Below are positions 34,133 through 44,673 of a DNA stretch of 64,000 bases, in pieces. This DNA comes from Pinus tabuliformis. Its lineage: Eukaryota > Streptophyta > Pinopsida > Pinales > Pinaceae. Every line of letters starts with the position of its first letter. Position 1 is the stretch's first letter. The translations under genes and the position numbers were made by a program. The stretch spans positions 1,071,239,369-1,071,303,368 of the forward strand of contig CM062820.1 in NCBI GenBank assembly GCA_031772625.1. Reading direction: 5' to 3'. Below the pieces are notes generated by a model. It had not been told where the DNA came from. It saw only the letters and a program-made list of their open reading frames with translations, and did not search any database.

Positions 34133-34528
34133 TTATATGTTTGGAGGTAGATCCGACACACGGATCTGGTCCTGAACCTGTTCAGTTACTCTCCAAGAGC
34201 CCACAGCTTGCTGCAGGCCTTCTTTAGATAGTCGATCCGCCTCCTCATTGAACTCCCAGTCGGTGCAACAAAAACCTTTGTCTCCCCCAGAATTCAGCTC
34301 AGCTTTAAAACATTCCTTTTCAGTTTTGCCATTAAAGCCCAGGTTACCTGATAGGTCCCAGCTCTCATCCAGCAGGCCTTTAGCAAAGCTTGAAGCCCTT
34401 GTGATACCAGCCGAGATCGAACCAGCTCCCTGCCCGTCAATCTTCCCAAGTATCTCTCCGAGTGTCTGCGCGTTTATTTCCTTACCCCATACCGTGAGCA
34501 AATCTTCAGGAGATGGGTCGAGCTCCAC
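34133..34528 (-). pseudogene. C-terminal reading frame of the small non-LTR element
   Basis: This open frame of 131 codons on the minus strand stays open upstream beyond its first ATG, to about 34560. It has no clear catalytic domain. The phrase FNEEADRLSKEGL near its C terminus resembles the end of the RNase H region in plant LINEs, where an N/E-E-A-D-x-L-S-K-E-G-L pattern is usual. The remainder (for example GEILGKIDGQGAGS) is not recognised. It may be the fused remains of ORF1 and ORF2 after internal deletion. The match is short, so the call is tentative. Confidence 0.4.
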
Positions 34529-34664
34529 CGACTCATTAGCAATTACTATGGTAAAAACCTAAGTGCCCGTAAATGGCAATAACCCTTCCAACCGTTACCC
34601 GAGAAAGACAGCTGAAAAACCGCCTGCAAACAAAGAAGGCATACAAGCAACTAAACCGGGACAA

Positions 34665-34669
34665 CACAG
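34665..34669. repeat. Target-site duplication CACAG, left copy
   Basis: CACAG at 34665-34669 and at 44389-44393 flank the LTR element exactly. Confidence 0.95.
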
Positions 34670-36576
34670 TGTAGAGTCGTTAATATGCCATTATTATTGT
34701 CACTTGTGAACGTTTATTCCACCCATTTCTACCATTCTTCATCATGCCATTTATTATAATTTATCATTTAAATCCATTTTATTAATTATTTATGCTCTCA
34801 TGAATAAATATTATTTATTCTTCTTTATTTCTAATAAATTGATTATTATGCATTATTTTACCAATGATAGTTCTAATAAGTTGGTTATAACATTATTCGC
34901 CATTTTTAGCCTCCAAGATAACTTCCAGATTGAAGATTTGATTTTTAAATCTGCCAACTCAGAAATTCGTTGGTTTAAGGAGTGACAGTTTTGCGGTTGA
35001 GATTCTGAGCAAATGAAGACGAATTTGGAAAATCCGGAACATGGGTTTTGTCCAGAACGGGCCCAATTATCTTTTTAAAGAACAGTTTGCCAAAATTCGG
35101 CTTGTACTAAGAGAAACGCAGGGTTCTTTGAGCACGATTTTCTCTTATTTGCAGTTGCGGGCGTCCTCCAAATCTCAGCTGCAAAGCCAAATTCGCCTTG
35201 TTCTTGTTGATCAAAAGGTTAGAGGCAAACCAATTTTGTAATAGGAATTGTGTTGTACTTATCCTTATTGTAACTTCTCTCTGATCTCTCTCTATTTAAA
35301 TGAAAACAGAGATCAGAGATGGAAATGATTTGAGTGAGACGTGATGATGGATTTGGGGAATGAGAAATGATGAACAACAATGGTGGATTATTCATGCTGT
35401 AATTCCTAAGCTTCTGCTGTTGTAATAATTCCACATTTGGCTGATTAATAGATGGTTTGGGAGTGCTGTTCATTTTTATCATTCTGAAGTAACCCCGCAA
35501 CGTCCGCTGGCGGCTAAGGGCCCAGCCTCTGGTGGAGTACGTTGTTGCTGCTACTGTATAGTATATTCTTTTGTTTTATGCGTGGTTTGCTCATCAGCGT
35601 GATTCGGTAATCTGATTTGTTTTATTATTTTACAACGCAGCTCTATTACGTTTGATATGCTAAGTGATATCGTTTCTGAGACAGGAATATCATATTGACT
35701 TTGTAGCGCATTGCTGTTTCTTTAATTGTTGGCATAAAATGGTTTTTACGGGATACCATTGTGATTTAATTATGGAGTGCCTGTGTTGTAACATTCGACC
35801 ATTGGTATTATTTTCATCTTAGAAATCATATTTCCTTGCGATTGTTGAATCTATGAACGTTGTTGTTCCATTACAAAATACAGTCGTATTCTTTATAACT
35901 AAGACTGATAATTGGGTTACCATATCAGATTACTATTAAGGCGTGCCGTGTGTATTTATATTTGACTTTCCAGCATTGTTTCATATTCCATCATTATTCA
36001 ATGCTGTTCTATTTCCTTGTGTTGTTCGATTTATTCTTAGAGTAAAGATTGCTATTAATTTGGCTTTGCTGTTGTTCATTTCCATTAGTTAAAGTTTGCT
36101 GTTCAGATTCCTTTAATTCTAGTTTGCTGATCCATTTACGGCCGTTCCATTTTAGACTTGCTGTTCCATTTATTTTCTGTTGTCCATTTACTTGTATTTA
36201 TTGCTTTGGTGTGAGAGAAGGTCCAAGGCTGTCGTGAGCCTCAACAAATGCTACCACGCTCCCTGATCCATGGTCCATGCTCTAATTCCTTTTGCATCAA
36301 TTTCTAGAGGACTGAGTTATTGCTACTATATCCTCGATTGATGGTTGTTTGAATGAATGATTTAGTTTAAGACATTTCAGTTTCTTGCTGTTCCAATTAG
36401 ATTCTTTTTCAAGCATTCATTTACTTTTGGATTTTAAGCACTATACTACGAAACATTACTCTTGAGTAAATAGCCGCCTCAAACAGAGTACACTCTTGAA
36501 ATAAAAAGTCGTCCCTGGGTTGATAATTAATGTGAGGTAATTAGGAGTTCACAAGACACCTTTTTATCGCTCCACA
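34670..36576 (+). repeat. 5' LTR (1,907 bp)
   Basis: It begins TGTAGAGTCG and ends GCTCCACA. A TATA-like TATTTAAA lies at 35293-35300. A GC-rich block (about 35490-35545) follows about 200 bp downstream. No gene is supported inside; the small open frames occur equally in both LTRs. Confidence 0.95.
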
Positions 36577-36579
36577 TTT

Positions 36580-36597
36580 TGGCGCCGTTGCCAGGGA
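36580..36597 (+). promoter_or_regulatory. Primer binding site, tRNA-Asp
   Basis: TGGCGCCGTTGCCAGGGA, three bases after the LTR end, matches the complement of the plant tRNA-Asp 3' end at 17 of 18 positions. This primer is typical of Athila/Tat gypsy elements. Confidence 0.9.
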
Positions 36598-37680
36598 GAG
36601 TGTAGCTATTTCTAAAGAGTAGTGTGAATCTGATGAGTGCCTGCTAGGGAAGAGTTGGATCTTAAAAACGGAAGGTAAGAACCTGCGTACGGAGCATGTA
36701 AAAGCCCTGCTCCACTGTCCGCTTTCCTAACAAATTTGCTCTTGCTTTATTGTGTAGAAGTAGATGTTTGAATTTTTGTGAATGACTAGAAAAAAAATAG
36801 AAATTTTGAAAAATAAATCACATAATTTCACTCAAGTGGTGATGTAAGCACCACCCATTTCACTAACTAATTGACAGGAATATTGGAAGAAGGAGCTTCG
36901 AAGGAACACATGAAGGACATCTTCTGTTATGGTAAGAAACTGCCCAACATTTTTTTGAATTTCCTGCTCAACTAATTCCACACCTTCACCGCAATAAACC
37001 AGTACAACATGCTTACAGTGTTGAACTACCAAATTGACCCACCCTTCCCACCCATTCTATCTCACATGCGCTATCAAAGAAAATTTATAATGAGATTCAG
37101 AATGTTTTAAATTCAAAAATTGTAGAAGCTATGGAAAAAAAATGAGGTTTCTTGTAGGTTACGCCAACAAACCATTTTCAAAGCTCAAGAACTTCATGGT
37201 ATGATGGGAAATCAAGAAAGTAACAGAGATATTGAAGATTGGTTTCACTCCATCACGTGTTTGCATCATCACTCCATACTTCAAAATTTTTGAAACCATC
37301 TTTTCAAGGGAAGTTGGCTTCTCATACCCTAATTTTTATCAACATGCATTTTTCGAATTTGGGTATGTGCATACATGAGGCCTTATTTCTAACATGGTTC
37401 CACTGGAAATACTCTTATACATAAACATATTCAATTCTCAAAGAAGAGTAGGATAGTGGAGAAAATAAAATAAAATAAAGAAATAAAACAAACACATTTT
37501 TTTGTAAAACTAGTTGTTTCTTTTGTTGCAACACGCTATTGAAATCAACATCGGTGATAAATATTTCAATCTATTTGTGTATGTAGATGAATCATAATAG
37601 AAATAATAATTTCTACAAACACTCATTTTCATTTTTATCACCAATTTGAAAAAAATGCTTGAATATCATTTTTTTGGCTT
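36598..37680 (+). other. Leader region of the LARD-type element
   Basis: No gene is seen. The sequence is AT-rich, with short open frames on both strands and no gag motif. It probably serves as packaging leader or filler between the primer site and the tandem array. Confidence 0.45.
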
Positions 37681-38420
37681 GCGGGCTTGATGAACTTTCT
37701 GGAAAAACAGTCGGGACAGTCATGTTTTGAGGGACCAAAAGTGAATATTTTTAAAACCTGTTTCTACCCTAGGTATCCCTTGATGTCTTCTTTCTAACCC
37801 AATTTGAACCACTCAATTTGGATTTGAAACGAAAAAGTTAGAACCAAAACATTGACCGATTATCTAGCGGGCAGCTCAGGAAACAGAGTTGGGACAGTCC
37901 GTTTTTGGAGGCCTAAATGAATGAATTTTTAAAACCTGTTTCTATGGTAGATTCCCCTATGAATCTAGTTTACCATGCAATTGGAATCACTCATTTTCGA
38001 TATCGTATGGGGAAGTTATGATCAAAATACTGACTGTCTATCGTAAATCAGCACCCTAAAAACTATGTCTTTCCGGTTGTTCCTTAAAGTATTTGACCTA
38101 TCAATTCTTCTTGTCTTCAAAACCTGTTTCTATTGGAGATAAATAAATGAATCTACTTTCATTTCCAATTTGAATCATTCGAATCCGACATCAAACGAAA
38201 ACGTTATGCTTGAAATATCAACTGTTGGTCTAAGCCGGGTAATCGAAAATGACTCTATTATGCAGGTTGTTCTAAACAAATTTGACATATCATATGATTG
38301 AATTTTTAAAACCTGTTTTTACTGGAGATAAACCTTTGATTTATCTCTCATTTGGCTTTGGAATCACTCGATTTTGACGAAAAACAAAGAAGTTGTGATT
38401 AAAACACTGCAGGCTAGCAT
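37681..38420 (+). repeat. Degenerate tandem array, period about 185 bp, four copies
   Basis: Four diverged units share the core AAAACCTGTTTCTA or AAAACCTGTTTTTA (at 37753, 37931, 38119 and 38308; spacings 178, 188, 189). Each unit also has an AATTTGAATCACTC-like block and an AAACGAAAAAGTTATG-like block after the core. There is no open frame across the units. The units are much more diverged than the two LTRs, so the array predates this insertion. Confidence 0.75.
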
Positions 38421-38957
38421 GATTGGCCATTGCTCTCCCGCAAGTGACAGATAAATTTTACTTTGTTATTTTCTCAATGGATTTGTTATACAGAGTAACT
38501 ACTTGTTGTTTTTTGCATAATTCTTGGATTAGGGGAGCCCGATCACCTCTCTTTCTCCATGATTGAATGTTTTATTGCAGGTAGACACTCGTTTTTTGCA
38601 GGTCCTGGGAAAATAAAGAAGGTCAATTTATGGACGAGTGATTTTTCAAAGAAATTTTTATAAAACAAAGGAATTTTATCCAAATCATTACCCAACGGAT
38701 TCATAATAGAACAAATGAGGAATTGATTTCAATTTCAAGATTCATGTCTTGTCACTGCTGCCAAAACATTTTTCAAAAAAATCATTTTTTTTTACATAAT
38801 ATCATAGCTGTTGTAACTCAATTTACATATTGTTTTTTTAAATAAAATGTTGTTTCTTTTCTAATTTCTTTTATATTTTGTGTTTCAGGTGTTGCTTCAT
38901 CCAAAGTGCAACTCATCCTCAGCATCAATGCAGTGAACAGCTAATTCATTCTTTGCG

Positions 38958-39770
38958 TGTTTTTGCTATTTTTGCTGTTCCTTTTCGAAATGGAACAGCA
39001 TTCGTGTGTTTTTGTTGTTCCTTTTCGAAATGGAACAACATTTGTGTGTTTTTGCTGTTCCTTTTCGAAATGGAACAACATTTGTGTGATTTTGTTGTTC
39101 ATTTTCAAAAGGAACAGCACTTGCGTGTTTTTGTTGTTCCTTTGCGAAAAAGGAATAGCACTTGTGTGTTTTTGCTGTTCCTTTTCGAAATGGAACAGCA
39201 TTCGTGTGTTTTTGCTGTTCCTTTTCGAAATGGAACAGCATTTGTGTGATTTTGTTGTTTCTTTTCGAAATGGAACAACATTCGTGTGTTTTTGTTGTTC
39301 CTTTTTGAAATGGAACAGCATTTGTGTGTTTTTGTTGTTCCTTTTCGAAATGGAACAGCATTTGTGTGATTTTGCTGTTCCTTTTCAAAAGGAACAGCAC
39401 TTGCATGTTTTTGTTGTCCCTTTGCGAAAAAGGAACAACACTTGTGTATTTTTGCTGTTCCTTTTCGAAATGGAACAGCATTCGTGTGTTTTTGCTGTTC
39501 CTTTTCGAAATGGAACAGCATTTGTGTGATTTTGCTGTTCCTTTTCGAAATAGAACAGCACTTGTGTGACTTTGTTGTTCCTTTTCAAAAAGGAATAGCA
39601 CTTGCGTGTTTTTTGCTGTTCCTTTGCGAAAAGGAATAGCACGTGCATGTTTTTGCTGTTCCTTTGTGAAAAGGAACAACACTTGTGTGTTTTTGCTCAT
39701 CCTTTGCGAAAAGGAACAACATTTGAGTGTCTCTGCTGTTCCTTTCTCAGAAGAAACAACATTTGTGATT
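38958..39770. repeat. Minisatellite: ~20 units of 40 bp, each with a 26-bp near-palindrome
   Basis: The unit has GCTGTTCC, a centre with TTTCGAAA, then GGAACAGC, followed by ATTTGTGTGTTTTT. The arms are perfect inverted repeats, and most units keep them or have paired changes (TTGTTCC with GGAACAA). Forty bases is not a multiple of three and the unit has few stops, so several frames stay open on both strands, including one of about 315 codons on the minus strand. These frames are a product of the repeat and are not called as genes. Confidence 0.92.
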
Positions 39771-42470
39771 TTTTGAACGACATTTGCATTTTCACGTTTT
39801 TTGTATGTATTTTTGTTTTTTTGGTGTGCATTTTCTTTGTTGTTCCCTACACAGAACACCACTTTCTTTTTGAGTGTTTTTGCTGTTCCTTCAAAAAAAA
39901 AAAAAAAAAACACTTTGGGAGTATTTTTGAGGGCAACCCTTTCCTTTCTCTTGTGGGATTATTCATAGTTAAGCTCAACCACATTCTCCTGATTCTCTTT
40001 CATGGCATGAAGTACACTATTTTTATGAGGACAAGAATTATGGATTCTTTTGAAGCAAGTATATCATTTACGTTATGATCTTTAACAAGACAGCTCCTTG
40101 ATGACAGTTTTTTTTTTCAAAAGAGACACAATTATTTATATACTACTTTACTGCATTGTTTTCTGTTGAACATGATATTGATTGATCATCTTAATACCAT
40201 GATGGTTCCATCATCCCTGGTTATAATCTTCTTTGTCTGTAATAAATGAGATTATGGGTATATTTTTTTCTATTGACATCTTCAACTTCTTCCGCCATCC
40301 CTGCTCTTAAGGAGTACTGAGCCTCCCTCTTTTTATCATAAAAATGTGTAATAATAACAAAATTTGGTTCGCAGATGGAGGATAGGGGGTCTCATTACGA
40401 GCCAGCCTACCATGTTCATAAGGCTGTAACAAAGTGACATTCCCATTATGGCCACCACACCAGGGTTGTGATCCATTGGATAGCCAAATTATCCTTGGAA
40501 CAGGAGGTCTCATCACGAGCCGGCCTGATCACTTTTGCTACCTCCTAGTGAATGGCAGTGTGGTTATCTGGTTACCACGCCAGCACACTGATCTCTTCTG
40601 TAGAACAACACTAAAACTCTCCATTTATAAATTGAGGATCCTGGCTCATATGGGTTAAAAAGCAACCCTGCCGAGGCTATGGACGCCTGCTGGCAGCAGC
40701 GGCTCTGCTTATGGTATTGAAGTTATATCTTTTCGTCAATTATTATTATAATACCCTTTTCTTATTTTCTTTTTATTAGAGAAGTTATTTCCTTAACTTT
40801 TTCCATGTTTGAACCTTTATGCATGAGAAATTGTTTTATGATCAATCACATCATTTTCAGCTAGAATACCGTCAGCAAAGCATCTTTTTAGCATATTGTT
40901 GTCCTTTTTCGTTTTGTATAAACTATCATCAATCCAAAGCGTCTTATCTCTTATTCATAACTATATTTACACACTTTGCTCTCAATATAACCATAACTTT
41001 CACCGTCCTATCATTGATAAGTGTACTCTGCCTCCCTTACTGATATATTGTTCATTCCATTGCCTTGCCGTCAGCACCACCCCTTTCATATGCTTTATGG
41101 TTATGGAACCCATTTTCCAATTGGAGGGGGGAATGTATGCATTATGGGATTGCATGTGATACGATTACTGCACTTTGCCATACCTTGTTGATTTGACAAC
41201 ATATTAGTATTGCATGTATACATAAGTTTTTCTAATTGCAATTTTGCATGCATCTTATCTGTTGCTATTCAAAGCTAACACTATGGATTCAAGCACATTG
41301 TATGCAAAATAGTGCTTTGTTTACAGGAGAACAACAAGTATGGGAAAAATTCTATTCGTAGCATGACCACACTATTGCACTTTACAGTCGAGGCTCGCGA
41401 ACGTGAACAATTCTTCAGACATGATGTGCTTCCCTGGATTCCACCTTTTGCATCACTTTCAACACCAACTCTGCCTACATCAGCTTCAACAACTGCCAGT
41501 ATTTATATGTCATTCCACATTTTTTGGAGGTAAAACTTGAGGTAAAATTGCATAGTTTTCTAATTTATTATAAATTTAGGAGAATCTACTGAAAATCCAT
41601 TTTGAGCATTATTTGTCATCCTTGATTCCACATCTTTACCACTTTCCCTTTTTCAGCAGCATATCATTTCCGAGTATGGGGGAGTGTTCCTTCATTTCTT
41701 TCTTATGACCATATCATTCATATTCTTTATCATTCATTGCTCTTCTTATTCATTCTCAATGCCTCCCTTATTTCATGATTGTTTTACACCAAGCGTAGAA
41801 TTCAACAGCTGGTAGCAACCACCTTTATTTGTTTTCTAGCATCGCATGAGGACATGCTAATTTTTCAGAGAGAGGGAGGAATTGCTATGCATGATGGATG
41901 TTTTCTACTTTCTTCCTTATTTAAGGCATACAATTTCATTTTTACACAGTGCAGAAATTGATTTCCACATATTTTTTTTTAAAACTATGAACTCAATCCT
42001 TGTAATTTTTGGAAAACACATACGTATCATTAATACAAATCCACACAATTTCAAGAAATATTGGTTCATAAAATTTCGGAAATCATGCACTCTCACCTAC
42101 AGCCATTTTGTTTATATCTCATGATCCATGCATCAAAACGATCTGATTTTTGGATCATAGAAGCCTTCATATATTACAAATCTACTTGCAACATTTCAAC
42201 AAAATCTGGTTTGTAGTTTTTGGGAAAATGGTTAATGAAGTTTGTTGTTATCTATGTCATATTTTGCTGCAACTTCATACATATAGTTGAATGTCAATGT
42301 AAAAATTGTTATGCCTTCATCGAGATTGCTAAAATTGAATATTCATTAATTAAGGAAGCATTCATTTATTCTCAAATTTTTGTTGCTTGGTTAACACATG
42401 GCTTTTGTCTTTGGGTTGCAGACATGCAATATATTCAGTTTTCGTTGCATGAGGACATGCAACATATTGA
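39771..42470 (+). other. 3' internal region of the LARD-type element
   Basis: No gene is seen. It contains a run of about 20 A (39894-39912), a locally GC-richer duplicated block (40386-40640), a polypurine-like GAGTATGGGGGAG (about 41675) resembling the true tract at 42471, and otherwise AT-rich DNA with short open frames. Confidence 0.5.
40386..40640. repeat. Tandem duplication of about 120 bp
   Basis: GGTCTCATTACGAGCCAGCC (about 40388) recurs as GGTCTCATCACGAGCCGGCC (about 40506). Downstream, CCACCACACCAGGGTTGTGA has a weaker partner, ACCACGCCAGCACACTGA, about 120 bp later. The block is richer in GC than its surroundings. Confidence 0.55.
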
Positions 42471-42480
42471 GTGTGGGGGT
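42471..42480 (+). promoter_or_regulatory. Polypurine tract before the 3' LTR
   Basis: GTGTGGGGGT ends two bases before the TG of the 3' LTR, the expected site for plus-strand priming. Confidence 0.75.
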
Positions 42481-42481
42481 A

Positions 42482-44388
42482 TGTAGAGTCATTAATATGC
42501 CATTATTATTGTCACTTGTGAACGTTTATTCCACCCATTTCTACCATTCTTCATCATGCCATTTATTATAATTTATCATTTAAATCCATTTTATTAATTA
42601 TTTATGCTCTCATGAATAAATATTATTTATTCTCATTTATTTCTAATAAATTGATTATTATGCATTATTTTACCAATGATAGTTCTAATAAGTTGGTTAT
42701 AACATTATTCACCATTTTTAGCCTCCAAGGTAACTTCCAGATTGAAGATTTGATTTTTAAATCTGCCAACTCAGAAATTCGCTAGTTTAAGGAGCGACAT
42801 TTTTGCGGTTGAGATTCTGAGCAAATGAAGACGAATTTGGAAAATCCGGAACATGGGTTTTGTCCATAACGGGCCCAATTATCTTCTCTAAGAACAGTTT
42901 GCCCAAATTCGGCTTGTACTAAGAGAAACGTAGGGTTCTTTGAGCACGATTTTCTCTGATTTGCAGTTGCGGCCGTCCTCCAAATCTCAGCTGCAAAGCC
43001 AAATTCGCCTTGTTCTTGTTGATCAAATGGTTAGAGGCAAACCAATTTTGTAATAGGAATTATGTTGTACTTATCCTTATTGTAACTTCTCTCTGATCTC
43101 TCTCTATTTAAATGAAAACAGAGATCAGAGATGGAAATGATTTGAGTGAGACGTGATGATGGATTTGGGGAATGAGAAATGATGAACAACAATGGTGGAT
43201 TATTCATGCTGTAATTCCTAAGCTTCTGTTGTTGTAATAATTCCACATTTGGCTGATTAATAGATGGTTTGGGAGTGCTGTTCATTTTTATAATTCTGAA
43301 GTAACCCCGCAGCGTCCGCTGGCGGCTAAGGGCCCAGCCTCTGGTGGAGTACGCTGCTGCTGCTACTGTATAGTATATTCTTTTGTTTTATGCGTGGTTT
43401 GCTCATCAGCGTGATTCGGTAATCTGATTTGTTTTATTATTTTACAACGCAGCTCTGTTACGTTTGATATGCTAAGTGATATCGTTTCTGAGACAGGAAT
43501 ATCATATTGACTTTGCAGCGCATTGCTGTTTCTTTAATTGCTGGCATAAAATGGTTTTTACCGGATACCATTGTGATTTAATTATGGAGTGCCTGTGTTG
43601 TAACATTCGACCATTGGTATTATTTTCATCTTAGAAATCATATTTCCTTGCGATTGTTGAATCTATGAACGTTGTTGTTCCATTACAAAATACAGTCGTA
43701 TTCTTTATAACTAAGACTGATAATTGGGTTACCATATCAGATTACTATTAAGGCGTGCCGTGTGTATTTATATTTGACTTTCCAGCATTGTTTCATATTC
43801 CATCATTATTCAATGTTGTTATATTTCCTTGTGCTGTTCGATTTATTCTTAGAGTAAAGATTGCTATTATTTTGGCTTTGCTGTTGTTCATTTCCATTAG
43901 TTAAAGTTTGCTGTTCAGATTCCTTTAATTCTAGTTTGCTGATCCATTTACGGCCGTTCCATTTTAGACTTGCTGTTCCATTTATTTTCTGCTGTCCATT
44001 TACTTGTATTTATTGCTTTGGTGTGAGAGAAGGTCCAAGGCTGTCGTGAGCCTCAGCAAATGCTACCACGCTCCCTGATCCATGGTCCATGCTCTAATTC
44101 CTTTTGCATCAATTTCTAGAGGATTGAGTTATTGCTACTATATCCTCGATTGATGGTTGTTTGAATGAATGATTTAGTTTAAGACATTTCAGTTTCTTGC
44201 AGTTCCAATTAGATTCTTTTTCAAGCATTCATTTACTTTTGGATTTTAAGCACTATACTACGAAACATTACTCTTGAGTAAATAGCCGCCTCAGACAGAG
44301 TACACTCTTGAAATAAAAAGTTGTCCCTGGGTTGATAATTAATGTGAGGTAATTAGGAGTTCACAAGACACCTTTTTATCGCTCCACA
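42482..44388 (+). repeat. 3' LTR (1,907 bp)
   Basis: It is co-linear with the 5' LTR over its full length, with about 40 scattered substitutions by eye. It begins TGTAGAGTCA and ends GCTCCACA, followed by the target duplication CACAG. Confidence 0.95.
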
Positions 44389-44393
44389 CACAG

Positions 44394-44660
44394 CTCCAAA
44401 AGGTTCACGGGTTACCAACAGAAAACCGCTCTTGCAACCCTCGTTCCAAACAAAACCCGCCAACCTGAAGGAAGTTTCCCTTAACCCACCCGTCAACGCC
44501 CTGCCTGACCCACGACGAAACCGAGAGCTCCCTGGATCTGCCAACGTTGCGCCTCCGTACCTGCGTGTCAACATGCAGGAGCCTGTATCACCTAGGCCTA
44601 GGGCCTAGGGGTCCTGGGTCGAACCCTACCTTCGCCATCTTCTCTCCCGCTTTTCCAATC
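44394..44660 (-). pseudogene. 5' part of the small non-LTR element
   Basis: This is the minus-strand continuation of the element at 33732-34669. An ATG at 44638 (MAKVGFDPG) opens a short frame that stops after 16 codons. Another frame starting at 44574 (MLTRRYGGATLADPG) stays open to the insertion site and about 100 bp beyond it. Neither frame has a recognised domain. The composition is GC-richer than the surroundings. Confidence 0.4.
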
Positions 44661-44673
44661 TCAATCATTTGTT

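Larger units (their letters stand above)
34670..44388 (+). mobile_element. Non-coding (LARD-type) LTR retrotransposon, 9.7 kb
   Basis: It has two LTRs of exactly 1,907 bp (34670-36576 and 42482-44388), a tRNA-Asp primer site at 36580, a purine tract at 42471-42480 and a CACAG target duplication. The internal 5.9 kb holds no gag, protease, RT or integrase. It consists of AT-rich sequence, a ~185-bp degenerate tandem array, a 40-bp palindromic minisatellite and a ~120-bp duplication. The primer type suggests mobilisation by an Athila/Tat element (inference). The LTRs differ by about 2% by eye with no net length change, so this is one of the younger insertions here. Confidence 0.95.
33732..44660 (-). 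mobile_element. Small LINE-derived non-LTR element, split by an LTR element
   Basis: On the minus strand it starts at 44660 (GATTGGAAAAGCGGGAGAGA), runs to 44394, is interrupted by the LTR element, resumes at 34669 and ends in about seven A residues at 33737-33731. Without the insert it is about 1.2 kb. The flanking 13-bp direct repeats are exact. The 3' part has an open frame with a phrase like the end of plant LINE RNase H, and the 3' end resembles LINE ends. The 5' part begins with an ATG (44638, MAKVGFDPG). I infer an internally deleted LINE or a SINE-like derivative; the parent family is not identified. Confidence 0.7.

Noticed and set aside
35041-35500. Small open frames within the 1,907-bp LTR (also at 43031-43285 and 43861-44049)
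   Set aside because: They appear in both LTRs only because the LTRs are copies; there is no start context or domain, so they are LTR sequence.
39000-39770. CRISPR-like array
   Set aside because: The units are contiguous 40-bp tandem copies with no unique spacers, in a plant retrotransposon.
38941-39913. Long overlapping open frames on both strands (up to 315 codons) with a repetitive Phe/Cys-rich or Lys/Gln-rich protein
   Set aside because: They follow exactly from a 40-bp tandem unit that lacks stops in several frames. All frames are open at once, so this is repeat structure rather than a gene.
44580-44650. SINE with a B box (GGGTCGAACCC, plus strand)
   Set aside because: An isolated B-box-like match without a paired A box; the stretch is better explained as the 5' part of the minus-strand non-LTR element.
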